A stretch of DNA of 64,000 bases from Arctopsyche grandis (lineage: Eukaryota > Arthropoda > Insecta > Trichoptera > Hydropsychidae), in contig NC_135358.1 in NCBI RefSeq assembly GCF_051622035.1, positions 14,074,001-14,138,000 of the forward strand, in the 5' to 3' direction. The position numbers and the translations under genes are program-made. Below, piece after piece: positions 26,930-40,800 of this stretch. The notes beneath the pieces are model-generated. The model did no database searches and was not told where the DNA came from. It worked only from the letters and a program-made list of their open reading frames with translations. Each line of letters starts with the position of its first letter. Position 1 is the first letter of the stretch.

Positions 26930-27455
26930 TTAATCAAAAAAATAAAACGATAGATGCACCCCAATGGTGGATATCCATAGCATATTAAAAAATAATTTCT
27001 CTAGTGCCATAATTGAGGAAGGGAGAAGTTTAGTAAGTTTGTATGGACAAGGCGCTGCTGTCCAGCCCTCTTAACGTATCGAGCTGAAAATTTATATTTG
27101 TATTCTTTATGTACTAACATTTATAAGGTTTTGGTCCACGAAATTTTATATATAACTTGGCATTAAGTTTATAATTCTAGATATGAAATATCAGTTCAAT
27201 ACGCCAAAAATCTTCCGAGAAAAACATAAAAACACCTCGATCTTATAGGGTAAAAGTACTACTTCCAATTGAGATAAAAATAATTTTATATATAAAATTA
27301 TATAAATAATAAAAAGATAATCAGAAACACACACTCAGATACAATTTTCTAGAATATGAAAACGTGATCAGTGATCGATGCCGAGTTTGAATTTTTGCAT
27401 CTCAAAACTTCATCTATTGTTATTACGTACATATATGTACATAGATAAAGTAAAG
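26930..27455 (+). repeat. Second copy of the TTCCGGT-type dispersed repeat
   Basis: It shares with 6640-7450 the ordered blocks CGAGCTGAAAATTTATAT-like, ACTTGGCATTAAGTTTA-like, AGATATGAAATATCAGTTCA, AGTACTACTTCC, GAAAACGTGATCAGTGATCG and the terminal ACTTCATCTATTGTTA hairpin (about 27409-27450). The CCGGT motif has decayed to CCAAT here. Confidence 0.65.
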
Positions 27456-30400
27456 ACAGTCGGTAGAAATTAAGTTAATTGATAGTTTTATAGTGACACA
27501 GTTTGATGGACGATTTTTGCTGACCATGTGAGGATTTTTGGAAAAAAATTTTGCCTGTGGCGCTTTTTTTACTTTTTACATAATATTTTTATAATTATTT
27601 TTTCAAAAATAAGCTTATTTTTTTATATTTTAAAACTCAATGAAGTGTATGCAAAGAATATTTTCCATTTTTATTCCGATATAAAAAAAAATCAATTTGA
27701 CCAATTTTTGCCTGCCATCCCTAAGAAAAGACTGAAATGACGTCCCTGATTCTGGAGGAGGGGCTGCAGCCCGACAGCCCATTAGGACGAGCCGCCAGTG
27801 ATACATACATATTCACACTCGGGCTCTCGTATTTACACACACTACGAGTACTTTCCCGCTACTGACAAGTCAGTCGAATTATCATTCTGTGATTCTGTCA
27901 TTCTTTCCCCTTCGAAAACCACGTAAAGCAACATTTTTACTTTATGCATCCTTTTTTTATATAACCTATTGTTGTTAATTAGAATTGCATGCTTCAATAT
28001 TTAGCCCCAAAAATGAGTGTTAGAAGTTTTTACTGTTTTAAAATTATTATTATTCTGTGCGCTGTAGCGTAGTTATGGAGACGTACCGCGTAATATTGAC
28101 ACAATTTATTTATTCGTTAGGGCCCTTCTGTTATTATAACATTTCTCAGGATATATGCGTACATATATTTCTGTTTGGTGTCATGAATTTAAAATTTTAA
28201 AATCCATATTTGTAATAACTTGTTTTTGGCTGAGGGAGAAATAAATAAAAAGGAATTGTAATTTCTGCATCTCTAGTGGGAAGATTTATGCAACGAATGA
28301 AAAATAAAAAGGTTTGATTACAAATATTTCTATATTTTACTGACTTTTATGACAATTTTGGTCAAGTGGTATTACATAATTACAATCATTTCATAACAAT
28401 CCTTTTTAATATTTGAAAGCAACAAAGGATTGTAATAGAAGTTATAATATGAGTTGAAAAACAATTTTACACATGTATGCGAAAATAAAACTGTATGGTT
28501 TTATTTAAATAAGTAATAGTAAAATTACAATGTAACAATTTAAAACTAAACACAAAAAATCTAACAATGTCTTTTCTTTTTCCTATATACATACACAGTG
28601 ATGCTTACGAGCAATGAAAGACAATACAATTTAAATACACATGGGCATAAAGTAAGGGGAAACGAAGAGAATGGATATATGTAATTACTACTCATTCATT
28701 CATATATTCTAATAATAAGCTCGATTTAGATTATCAAACGAACACGATTATATAATATATTTAGATATCATTAGAAAAGGCAATTATTAAAAAGGTAATA
28801 AATAACCACACAATTTTGTATTTCCGAGATGTATAAAAAATATAGATAAAAAAATGATACGTATGATATTACTGTGTTGTAATAATACTCGTTAAAAATA
28901 TGATTATTGAAGCGGAACAAAAATGAATACAAACTGAAAAAGTGTATAGTGATATGTCTTTTCAACAGGTTTACTTTTGAAAGTTTTGAATTTTATCTTT
29001 TCTTTGTATGTATATTAAATAGTTTCTTTTAAAATATAAAAAAAGGAAGTATGTAAGTATATAAATAAGTAATTAACAAACTTTAAGGTATATACATTCA
29101 TAACTGATACTCAATTTACAGTTCACATACTGATAATGATAATGTGAATTTTCTAGCAATAGCATTTTTTAAGATAATCAAATTTGAAAAAAAGCATGTA
29201 ATGATATCATAAATCTCTGTAAATAAATTACAATATTTTGATTTCATTAATTGTATTAATTACATCAATTTACTCACAGTAAGCATATCATAGACAAGGA
29301 AATACATGTACACATGTAATTATTTAATTACAATAGGTAGATAAATTGAAATGACAACAATTGAAAACAATTTTAATATGCGCAAATATTTTCACTTTGC
29401 AATACTTCTTGAGTTTTCACCAGAAGTAGGTTACTTTCAATACAATAGAACCTTCCATGACTAGTAGTTTCTGGAGCTATCAAATTGAGAAATAATATTA
29501 ATTTTGTCCAAATTTCTTCCTTGAATTCCTTGAATGTTGAGTTAAGTAAAATGTAAAAAATAAATTTGAATTTGATTGATCTTATTTATTATACATACAT
29601 TTAACACATATTTAAAAATAGTGCATATGCAGTATTTAATTTGTATGAATAAAGAAGTAAATTAATTAAAAAGCATCAAATGTCAAATTGGAGAAAAATA
29701 ATTTGAAATGTAAATATTTAGAAATACAATACATTAAAAACATAAAATTAAACTCAAAAATGCATAGTAAAATATTGACTTCGCAGAGGTTTTGTTCCCA
29801 TTCCAAAATTTTCACCAAAAAATCAACTTAAAAATATCGTAGAGATAAATAATTACTACCCATGATGTTCTCCGCAAAGCAGAACTTTATCTAATGAAAT
29901 AAATATTCTTTACAACGCTTTTTACACAAAACTACACAATATTTATAATATGAATATTAGACAAAATAATAATTTAAGCAATAATATATCAACAAGGCAC
30001 ATTATATTTTAAACTCGTAGTTCAAACTGCAACATTCCTAATTTTCAGTGTTTTTAAAAATACATTGTAAAAATTCTCATTTTATGTCATTTTTACATTC
30101 ACGAGAATAATGATACTATATTAACAATAAATATCTATGATATATTTATTTATTTTCTTTAAGAATTCGGCGTTTGTAGCTTGTTCAAATTTATAACTAA
30201 TTTCTACACGATGAATAATTTACGGAAACGATAAAAATTTCAGATAGTCTTAAATATATGAAAATGAGATAATACAAAAAACTATTTACAAATATGTATA
30301 AATACAGCGAAATTATATAATATATAAATATATAAGGATATAACGGAAAAAGTTATATTTTATTGATAGAAATATCAAAAATTATAAAAGAAAATATATT

Positions 30401-31890
30401 TAAATGAAATACCACGCTTTTATAGAGTTACTTTTCATCAATTCATATTTATAACTGCAGTAATTTTATATAAAAAGTATTTAAAACAAATACTAATTGC
30501 ATTGAAAATAATAGAATAAATCGATCCATTCATCCAAGTAAACATTTAATATTATATGTAACACTTTGATTACTATAATTAATTAAACATGCAATGTGAA
30601 TTGAAATAATGAAAACCATAAAGTAAATATAAGTTCATATTTTCCACTACAAATTTAAGGCAAAATAGTGAAAAGCAAATTACTGACTGGAGCATATAAT
30701 TAATTAATTTTTGCTATAAAAGCACAATCAGACTATGCTTATTTACGACATTAGATGTTTTTCGATCGATAAACAGCAAATTCAATAGATTTTTTCAAAT
30801 ATTTATAAATACATTTGAAATCATTTTTTAATACGAGTATAACAAATAGAATTTAACTTTAAATCTTTATTGATATTTGGAATAATATGGATCCATGTAA
30901 CATTTTCGGCGCAATAAATGATTTTAACTTTAAATTCAAAGATATTATGTACTAGAGTGACGAACTCATTTAATTAGGTTTGAAATAGAAACAGAGAATT
31001 ACTTATTTTTATTGCGCTGTAATGTATATGAAAATGTCTTTAATATTATTGATGTGGAAGCTCGTATGGACCATGTATGCTACATTTCACCAAATATTTT
31101 ATAAAAACTTTAATTCTACTAAAAATATTTTTATTTATCCACTGTCATTAAATATTTTTTCTATTTTATGAAATATAAAATTTACAGTTATGCTTAATTG
31201 CGAAAAATATTGTCATTTTTTGCATATGAAATCAATGTTACTAATACCTACATATTTTTCACACTACAAAATTTAATATACGAGTATTTTTAAATTAGAA
31301 AAAAAAAACAAAACTTCATCTATTGATACTAAGTATATAGATAAAGTAAAAATTAATTGGAAATGATGAATGTCAAGTTAGATGGAAAAATCAAAATTGA
31401 AATGATATGTTTGTGTTTCAATTATAAAATTATTGATAATGCGTGTATTATAATTTATACTGATATTAAACAATTTTATGTATGTATATTTCGAAAATTA
31501 TTTAAATATTTATAACTAAAATGCCAAAAATTTTATGATTATGAAAATATAGAACAAATAATTGATTTTCGATCAAATTTTACATACAATAAGTGATAAA
31601 AAGAAAAACATTACTTTAATACAACTAAATAACAAGGAGTACATGGTCCTCATTAATTAAAATGAATAAAAATATCAAAAAAAAATGACTTAAACTTTAC
31701 GAAGACAAAAAGGGAAGATTTGAGAAATTACAACTATAATAATTTGAATATGCTAGCACAATTCAAAAAAACATGTCCGATGTGTTCTAGCCAGATTCAT
31801 TTCTTAAAAATAAAAACGTGCACACAATCAAAGTGTGTTCTTTAAATCGTCACATTTTAAAATGAAGTAGAATGAATATGTTCACAGTTA
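27456..31890. other. Long AT-rich interval downstream of RPUSD2, no gene seen
   Basis: About 4.4 kb of AT-rich sequence with no supported ORF. It may include the 3' UTR of the minus-strand RPUSD2 gene (stop at 31891), whose polyadenylation site I cannot fix. A fragment of the TTCCGGT-family end hairpin lies at about 31313-31350 (ACTTCATCTATTGATACTAA). No tRNA or other structured RNA recognised. Confidence 0.5.
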
Positions 31891-34800
31891 TCATTGATTA
31901 TCTGGATCAATCCAATCTATACTAGCCCACTCAGGAAGTTCGGTTTCATACTCCCATCCAGGACCCTGAAACACGAATGGAATAAAGTCAAGAAGAAGTT
32001 CAAATACTGTTTTAAGCCAGTTTCATTAAAAGTTATATATAATTATAATATATTTATTAATTACCCTATATTTCCAAGCGTGTAAGTACATGACTAAATC
32101 GCTTGGACGAGGGTCTCTATAGCGCACTTTGCATTCATAACAATGAGGATCAACAGTCATTTTCTCTTGATTAAAACTCATATCTGGTGCTTCGTGTCCT
32201 GTTTGTGTTGCAACAGTTACCTGAAAAAGAAAAAAAAAATGTATCTAATCTCCGATATTCTGATAAGTATAATATAAGTATAATTGTGATAAACTTACCT
32301 TGGAACGCCCGTGATTAGAAATAACTTTAGTAGGTGTTGATAAATTGCTGAAATTATTTTCAGCAATGGGGGGTGATGCCCCACGTTTTGGCGGGGATGA
32401 CGTTGGTGTATTTTCGGTAGAAGTAGAGGAATTCACCCTATTTGGAATAATGTTGGTTGTTGGTAACGTTGGCGACTCGAGTGAAGGAGATGATTCTCTA
32501 GACGCCGAACCGACCTCACAGTCTTCTTCACCACACGAAGTGTGTCCCACTTTAATATTAAAGCGAATTAGAACAACGGAATACTAAATAACGTAACTTA
32601 ATTATTAAACATCAACAACATACCATCTCCTTTATCCAGATCGAGGTCGGCTTTTGGTTTGAAAAGAGAAAGTTCTGTATCGCCATCCATTCCAAGCCAA
32701 TTTTCAGCATTGTGAATCGATATAAGATCCCGGACTAACTCCTCGTCTGATTTTCCTCCTAAATCTCCACCCTTGCCTTTCAATGGACCGAACACTGGGT
32801 GATTATAAAGAGGATCATTCACTACAGGATAACCTGAAAGGAAATTTTTAATAAATAATAAATGAAAACAAAATAAAATCAATATTATTTTCTATAAAAA
32901 ATAATAAAGTAATAATATATAAAAAGGCATATTTAAAAAAATTCGATTATAATTAAATTTCTCAAAGATAAAATACATATTATTGATTTTGAGAACCCCA
33001 AGAAAAAAATCATTACAAGCACAATTAAGAAGCGGAATAAGAATAAAAGCAGAAATAAAAGTTCTACAGATCTCCAGTATTTTAAAATATTGTTAAACGC
33101 AAAACATACTTAATTTTTTGCGAGATATTTCTTTAAATGAAGAAAAGTGGACTTACGCCACTTTCAATTTTAACGGCTTATATAACATATTAGAAGAAAT
33201 GTAGGAGAAACTTGTCAAAATAATAAGATCGTATGAATTAGTAATTTAAAAATAAATGTATATTTTCGACAACTATGATATTAAACTTGTACAAAGGTAT
33301 ATAAATTAATAAATTTTAGGTAGGATGTTTTTGTCAGTTTTTTGAGGAACCGTTTCAAAAATGAAATTAGATAAATCGATCGAAACGATCGACTTGGAGT
33401 CACAAATATCCAAGTCTGATCAGCAGCATTAAAGATTAGCAAGGGATCGAACTCGGTAACCTCTTGGTGTTAAATATAAACGCAACCACCGAGCCATACT
33501 ACTGGCTATAAAAAAAATTCGTTAAGCCTACATATCGATGACTTGGTTCACAGATATTGTATGTCCATTTTTTAATTTTTTTCGAATATTAAGTTTGTAG
33601 ATGCTGGAATAATTCAGGTTTTTCTTTATGTGGTATACATAAGCCAGAGCGCATGGCTCGGTGGTTGTGTCGATACTAAAGCACAAAGAGGTCGCCGGGT
33701 TCGACGCCGTGAGCTGACCTCGATTGAAAAGAGTATAATCTAAATGCTGCTGGTCAGATTTGAATATTTGTGACTCCTCTCGTTTGGCATTCATTAAAAA
33801 AAATTCTTCACCATAAGTTTGTTTATCCGCTCCATTGAGATTTTATTATCCTCCACCTGTGCGTAAATCCGCTACTGACCAATAGGAAGAGTTTCCTCAA
33901 GATATTTTGATGCGCTTACTAAGAAAATATGAAATTTTCAACCGAAAATTTGAAAAGCGTCTCGAACTTACCTAAATATTGAAGATGCACCCTGATTTGA
34001 TGCATTCGACCAGTACGAGGTCGGCACAAAACGACACTGGTACGTCCATTGTATCCAAGCCGACTAAAGGTTGTATTGCACTCCTTTCCTCTGGGTGACA
34101 CGCGACAAACTCCTATTTTATAACTGACAACTTCGATGGGCTCTGTGCACTCTATCTCTTCACTGAAATAATAAAAAACAAAAACGAATATAATTCACCC
34201 ATGTGGATAAGAGACACTGCGACGTGTGTTACAGTCGGTTTCGTCGGAGCGCGCCTGCAGATCCCGTTTTACAATACGTCTACTTTATTTATAGGTTTTC
34301 CGTTTGCTTTGTCATTAAAGTGTAGAGTTTACGAGTGTGTTACACCACCATAGGCGAGTACCACCCGTCTTCAGGTATTTTTATGGGTCACCGAGTCTGC
34401 AGTTTCGGCATTTCAGTAAGTTCTTGCCGACCTTATTCCGCTGCACCAGCACTTTACGATACTTCGTAAGTAATTGGCAGAGCAAATACGAATTTTATGA
34501 ATGTTCACAAAAGTGCACGGTCCACTTTTCAATTAAACTGGCCAGTCTCGACTCCCAAAGCTAGTTGGAAACCGCGACTATCGCTGAAAACTCGAACAAC
34601 ACATAAACCGGTAGGGGTTTAGGGATGCATTTGCACATTACTAACTGGGACGATGACACAAATTCAGTTTGTTACTGAAAGGGATTCAGCGTTAGTTATT
34701 CACCCGAGACGTGAAAATAGCATCGAATGGTGCAAAACAGAAAACAGAAAAATGCACAGGACATAAGTCGACCGGAATAAAAGATGGCCGCTGTGGGATT

Positions 34801-37800
34801 GCCTTACTCCAGGATTTTACTTTAATGCAAGCCTGTCGAGTTAGAATACTACGGCAAAGTCCTAGGCTTGTTTAGGCGTGGACTTGAAAGAGATCCGATC
34901 CGTTGTTACATATACGTATATAGATATGTATGTATTCATATATACATATGAATAAAATCTGAATGTTCTGAAAATAAAATCTCATATTTCATGCGGCACG
35001 AGTATGAATGATAAATCCCCTCTTTGTTCCTTTGTTGTGGTGATTCTTAAGGACACTTCATATTCGCGTATATATATTTTTTTATTAATCAAGGATACAC
35101 GCTTTTTCACTCAAGACGTGCACGCGACCTCTAGCGGTTTACCACATTTCTTTGGATCACAATGAAGATGTTCAAATTCATATACCAATTATACCAATAC
35201 TCACTCGGGGAATTCGCCTTCGACTCGACACACGTATTCTTTGCTAACTTGTCTATTTCTTATTTGGTGTTCCATTTGTCGTGCCTTCTTCGGACTGCGC
35301 CCGAAAAGCAATAAACCTAGTAAAAAAGGAAATCGTTAAAAATCATCGAAAGTCGTTATTAAATTCACAAGATGTATACAATCAGTAATAAGGAATTTAC
35401 CTGAAGTCAATCGGTCTAATCGATGGATTGTTCGTAGATTTTTCAAATTGTATTCTTTGGCTAAAATGAATACTACCGTGTTGTGACGGTAGCGACCGCA
35501 TGGATGCACCTATGAAATAAATATATACATAATAGAAATCGAAAATGCACTAAATCAACACAATAAAAAAAACGTATAAATCATTCATATATGTATGTAT
35601 CATTGAATAAAACAAATATTGCATAATAACTTGATTAAATTAAATTTAAAATTTCCCGAACAGATATTACGGTATCTAGTAAATTTTTCAAAAGCAATTC
35701 ACCGAATACTACACTTCGAAACGCAATTGTTTGAAAGACATCTTTCAAAAACGCTATTTTTCGAATGACACATTGTTCCAATACATATTGTTAGTCAAGT
35801 TTCAAACCAGAAGTGATATCTAATATATGATTTGGAAAGAGACTTTGTATGTATGTAACCTTCGTTCGTTGGGTCGTAAATCCGTGATGTCATCGAACAA
35901 ATAATTCGATTTTTTTCGATTCAAAGGATTCGAAGTCCCCGGGGGCAAAAGCGCCGAGGGCGAAACCCTATGGGGCGCAGGCGCCGGATTCTGGTATACA
36001 TACATATAATTTCGAAAGAGACTTATTATATGTTTGTTTGTACGTGACAGTCAATTTAATAAAAAAAACAAACGAGTATTCAAATAAATTTATATAAAAT
36101 AAAACTATTCAAATTTCGGAACAACGGGTTTCCAATTTTTTTTTCAATAAAATTATTTTGAAAATATATATGTATGTATATACATTTTTTTTCCATCCAA
36201 GGCACTAACTATTACATGAAAGTTCATTAAATTTTCAAGATTTGTATAATTTTTGACGAAAATTATATGAATTTTTAGATTAAATAACCGGTTTCCAGAA
36301 ACTTTTGATTTTTAACAACGGGTTTCCGGAAACCCATTAGGGTTACACCACTGGGTATTCTGTGTATGAAAAATTAAAAAAGTGATTTTTAATTTTACAT
36401 TAATTCTGATCTATTATTTATACATTAATTCGATTCTTCGCTCTTTAGACATGAATTTTTCAATTACACTTTCGTAAAATAATTTTTCATACACAGCACA
36501 CCCGAAATCAACACCTACCGTGCACCACTGCTATTCACAGACACTACACAAGCGCAATTGCACGCGCCAACTCTTAGCAACGGACCTTGTAAAGTATGAA
36601 TTATAAAACGCAACACCATCAAAAACAACATTATTGTTACGTTTTAAACAAACTTGAAATGCCATCTATCCGTCAACGTAATAATTTAAACTTGAACAAT
36701 TTGTCATTAGGGAATTTCGTCGTTTGAAAAATGTGTCATTCGAATGACTCACGTTTCGATAATTTGCTATTCGAGCTACTAGCTTCGATCAATCAATTTC
36801 GAAGAATTTACCTAGAATCAAGTATTACCAGAGATCGGCGGCCAAGATTATTTTATGCACAAAAAAAGGTCAACCTTTTTTTTATTCCTCTCTTGCTTTG
36901 TAGGATAAAAATGAGGATCTCAGGGTATCACACTCTAATATAGCAAAGTCTATAAATTGGCGTGTTTGAATATGTAACACTCTATTGAGAAGACTGTCTT
37001 TTTAATGTCAGATAAAGATACATTAAAAGATTTTATAGTCTCATTCAATGACAGGTTTACATTTGTTTATAGACTTGTGACATGAATGGGGCAAGAAGTC
37101 ATCAAGTGCATTATCTACTACACTTAAACGACGACTTACAAAAATATCCGTTTATATTTGTGTACGAATTATAAACGAAAATGAAATAAAAATAAATAAA
37201 TTCAACTACTACCAACACCACAACATATAAATAAATTAATTAAGAAAAAAACTTAATAGGACGACATATTAAAAGGAACACAATAAATAAATAACGAGCC
37301 AATATACATGTGTTATTACATTGAGCACGCAAATGCACACATATTATATGTAACATGCGAAGCGATAGTTTGTATTAAAAACGAACATGTGTGTGATGGT
37401 TAGTATGCATATGTAATGTTCCAAGCACCAAAAAAAAAAATTCAAAGCTTTATTTAGAAGATTGACTCAAGAATAAAACCGCATCCTGAGTAGGTTTGAT
37501 CCCAAATTTCCTTCGTATGGTGCTATGTACGTACGTATGTATGTACATACGAATATAACCCTGGAAAAAGTTGTTTGCTACTTACTGCGCGCGAGGGAAA
37601 AATCTTGTTTTCTCGATGAGCCGGATCAAGAAAACTCACAAAGAGGCGAACGATATGGGTCTTAACATTGTTTTCATGAAAGCTGAGGATTTAAATTTAG
37701 ACAATCGTGAAGCTAAAGTGACCAACGGCCCTTTCAAAGTCGTGACAAAAGCCAATCCCCGGTAAAATAACCGAAAAAAGTTTTCGCAGAATGCGATATT

Positions 37801-40800
37801 GACTCAATCGGAATACAATTAATATATCTTTTCATAGCAATTTCAATTCAACATGTGTGACGTGAAAACATCTTTACATCGCTACCCAACACAAAACATC
37901 TACATAGTTTTTAATTAGGCAATTAGAAACGGTCATGTCAGACTTGTAATAAAAAAGCATAGTCATACGAATGAAAGTGCACACAGCCACGCGTATTCCG
38001 AGTGTAAAAGGAAAGGAGAAAATTTCATACAAGCAAGATGTGCTCTTATATTTTTAATTTTTACATGGAAATAATTTCGTGCGACGTAAAATGAGCCGTA
38101 CATAAAACACACTAGACTTTCTACAGACAAATATTTGCTCGAGCGCTTTTACATATATACAAAATGTCCGACATGCGAAGTTCGTCAAACGAAACATTAA
38201 AACTTTAATTCGACGCTTAACATTGTACACGACACGCATAAGGATGAGGTAAATATTTTTTTTTGTCCAGGATAAACGACAAAAGCTCCTTTTGAAAAAT
38301 TAATCGAGTGTGCTCTATTTATTCTATTGTCAGGGTCGTGAGGTATTATTATACTGAATTAAGTGAGCGTTAAATAACCCATATAGTATTACAAATACTT
38401 AAATGTATAGATAAATCAATAATTGATTCATAAACACAATTATTATTGTAAATATAAAATAAACAATTGTTCAGTTCTTAAGCAGAATATGTAAATATAT
38501 TTTATTATAGCACATTGTAGTTGATAAGTCGAAAAATTAAAGTTAGTCTGAAGCATCCATATAAACTTCCATGTAATATAATCTCGTATTTTTCATAAAT
38601 CAAGGTAATCATAGTTTGACATTCTCGTTCATAAATTTTTCAGATTGAGAATCAGACTCGAATCTATTAGCTGATTGTTGAGTCGTTAGTCCAATTTACA
38701 ATATTTTTGTCATCTTAAATACATTATGTAGGTATACCGTACACTAGGGCTGCCATAATTGTCGAGATGCTGACCTGGCTGACATTTGGGAATTGAATGA
38801 TAAATGGTATAGTTGAAATCCTGAGCCATTGAAGATCTTAGACAACTTTTGATTATTTAAAGTTTATTGAAAGATATTTCAAATGATGTGGCGGTGCGAT
38901 GGTGGCAACTGAAAAAATCTAAATAATATTTTATTACTTTTTTTTATAATTTGGTGTGAAATTAAATCTACCAACTAATAAAAGAACTTCTAAATGGTCA
39001 ATTTTCTTAAAGTTTTCAATCAAATGCGGGAACGATATCTGCATTTATTATTTCACTTAAAATTTCGAGAATTTTGCCACATTCATTTAAAACTTGCATT
39101 AAAAATTATAATTTGTGTCAATATTTTTACGCCCCAAGATTTTGAAGCCCGGCACCGTTGCTTCCTTCGCACGGTGAATTGACCGTAAATCAAGCGTAAG
39201 GTCGAGGTTAGCTCTGTCGACTCGAAATTCGAACTTGTCCTTTAACCTCCTATTCTCACTTTTACTTTTTTTTATTATGTAGTTTTTGTCTGACTAACTA
39301 GCTACATACAAAGATCGAATACCGGGACAACTGACTCGTGGAACAAGACACGGGAACACATATCTATAAGCTGGGACATATCTTTGTAATTGGCGTTGAA
39401 TAATACATAAAATACTTATGTACAATGTTTGTCCATAGATGTCGTGTATAATAAAATATAAATGAGTGTAAGCTGTATAAATAAATAAAATTGTCCGGGT
39501 CTACCCATACGGGAAATATGGCAGCCCTACCGTATACTTCAACATGTGGTTTTCAGATGGCATATAACCGTCAATACTAATATATGAGCTAGAATATATG
39601 TCAAACCTTCCAAAAACAACTAAACAGGCTTACATTTCAGCATATTGGTACTTAATGTATGGATCATTTAATTTATAAAGGCCTACCCCCACTCCCTGGA
39701 AAAAGTGAGCAAAAGCCACGGTCAGTACACGATCGTAGAACGCGCATCTTTTGCCTGAGCCTTTACAAATGAAACGATCTAGTGTAGGTTATTATGTAAA
39801 TGTATTGTATGTGTACAAATTAGTATAAAATAATAAACATAACATCACATCCACAATCGGAAACACGGACAAAATGTTCTCTTTTTATTTATTCTATAGA
39901 TGAACATACATACATACACAATGCGAAAGATGACGTGCTACATAAAGTGCAAAAACGTTGACTGTTTCTACAAATATATGTATATATACTTTAAATAAAG
40001 GTAATATTACATAAAAAAAACAAACGAAAGAAAAAACGAGGACTTCATATATAAATATTATTATATATGATTTATATGTAAATGCAAAGTCATAATAACA
40101 ACAGACAGAGTGTATTTAATGTATTCGTATTAAATGCGAATTTTTTTTATTGGATATGAGTTGTGCGTATCTTCTTCAGATCGATCGGTCTGATGAGGTC
40201 CTCGCTGTCTGGCGGTGAGGATCAGGACAAGGACACGGGCTTTGAAAGGGACGAGAGACTCACCGGTAGGGAGCATGGTTTGTCTAATACGACCAGTTCG
40301 TCGTCCACGTGTATCAGTTTGACACGATCAGCGAGGACCGGAGTCTCGTGTCTTCGAGAAGAACAGATCCAACGGGTGCGGCCGGAACGACACGACATAA
40401 CCAAATGAAAAACAAGAACAAATCAAAAGAAACAAAACAAAAAAAAAATGTATGTAGATATTAACATCGTCATTTTTCGTGGGCACACATACTCTACATT
40501 CTAATCTACAAACGAGTAAAAAAATATATATGAGATGTGTTGTTAATGGCGCGCGGATGTATCATCACATGTCCGTACTGAGCAAATCATTGGCTTCTCA
40601 CAATCGACTGTGAGAAGTTTGTAGTTTTTTTAAGTTTAGCATTAAAGTCAATGAATAATAGCGTTTAGTTACATGTATTATATATATATTATACACAGTG
40701 GCGGAACTAAAATAAATGATCTAATTTTAGCATCAAAACAATATCCATAATAATTTCAATCGAAATTTTGACTTACAAATTATAAATAAATAGAAAATAA

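Larger units (their letters stand above)
32834..33971. other. RPUSD2 intron with dispersed repeat and an inverted SINE pair
   Basis: 33071-33250 shares ordered blocks with 52623-52750 (ATTGTTAAACGCA, GCCACTTTCAATT, TAACGGCT), including a short AGTGGACTTACGCCACTT hairpin. SINE copies occupy about 33360-33515 (-) and 33640-33795 (+). No exon seen beyond those listed. Confidence 0.6.
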
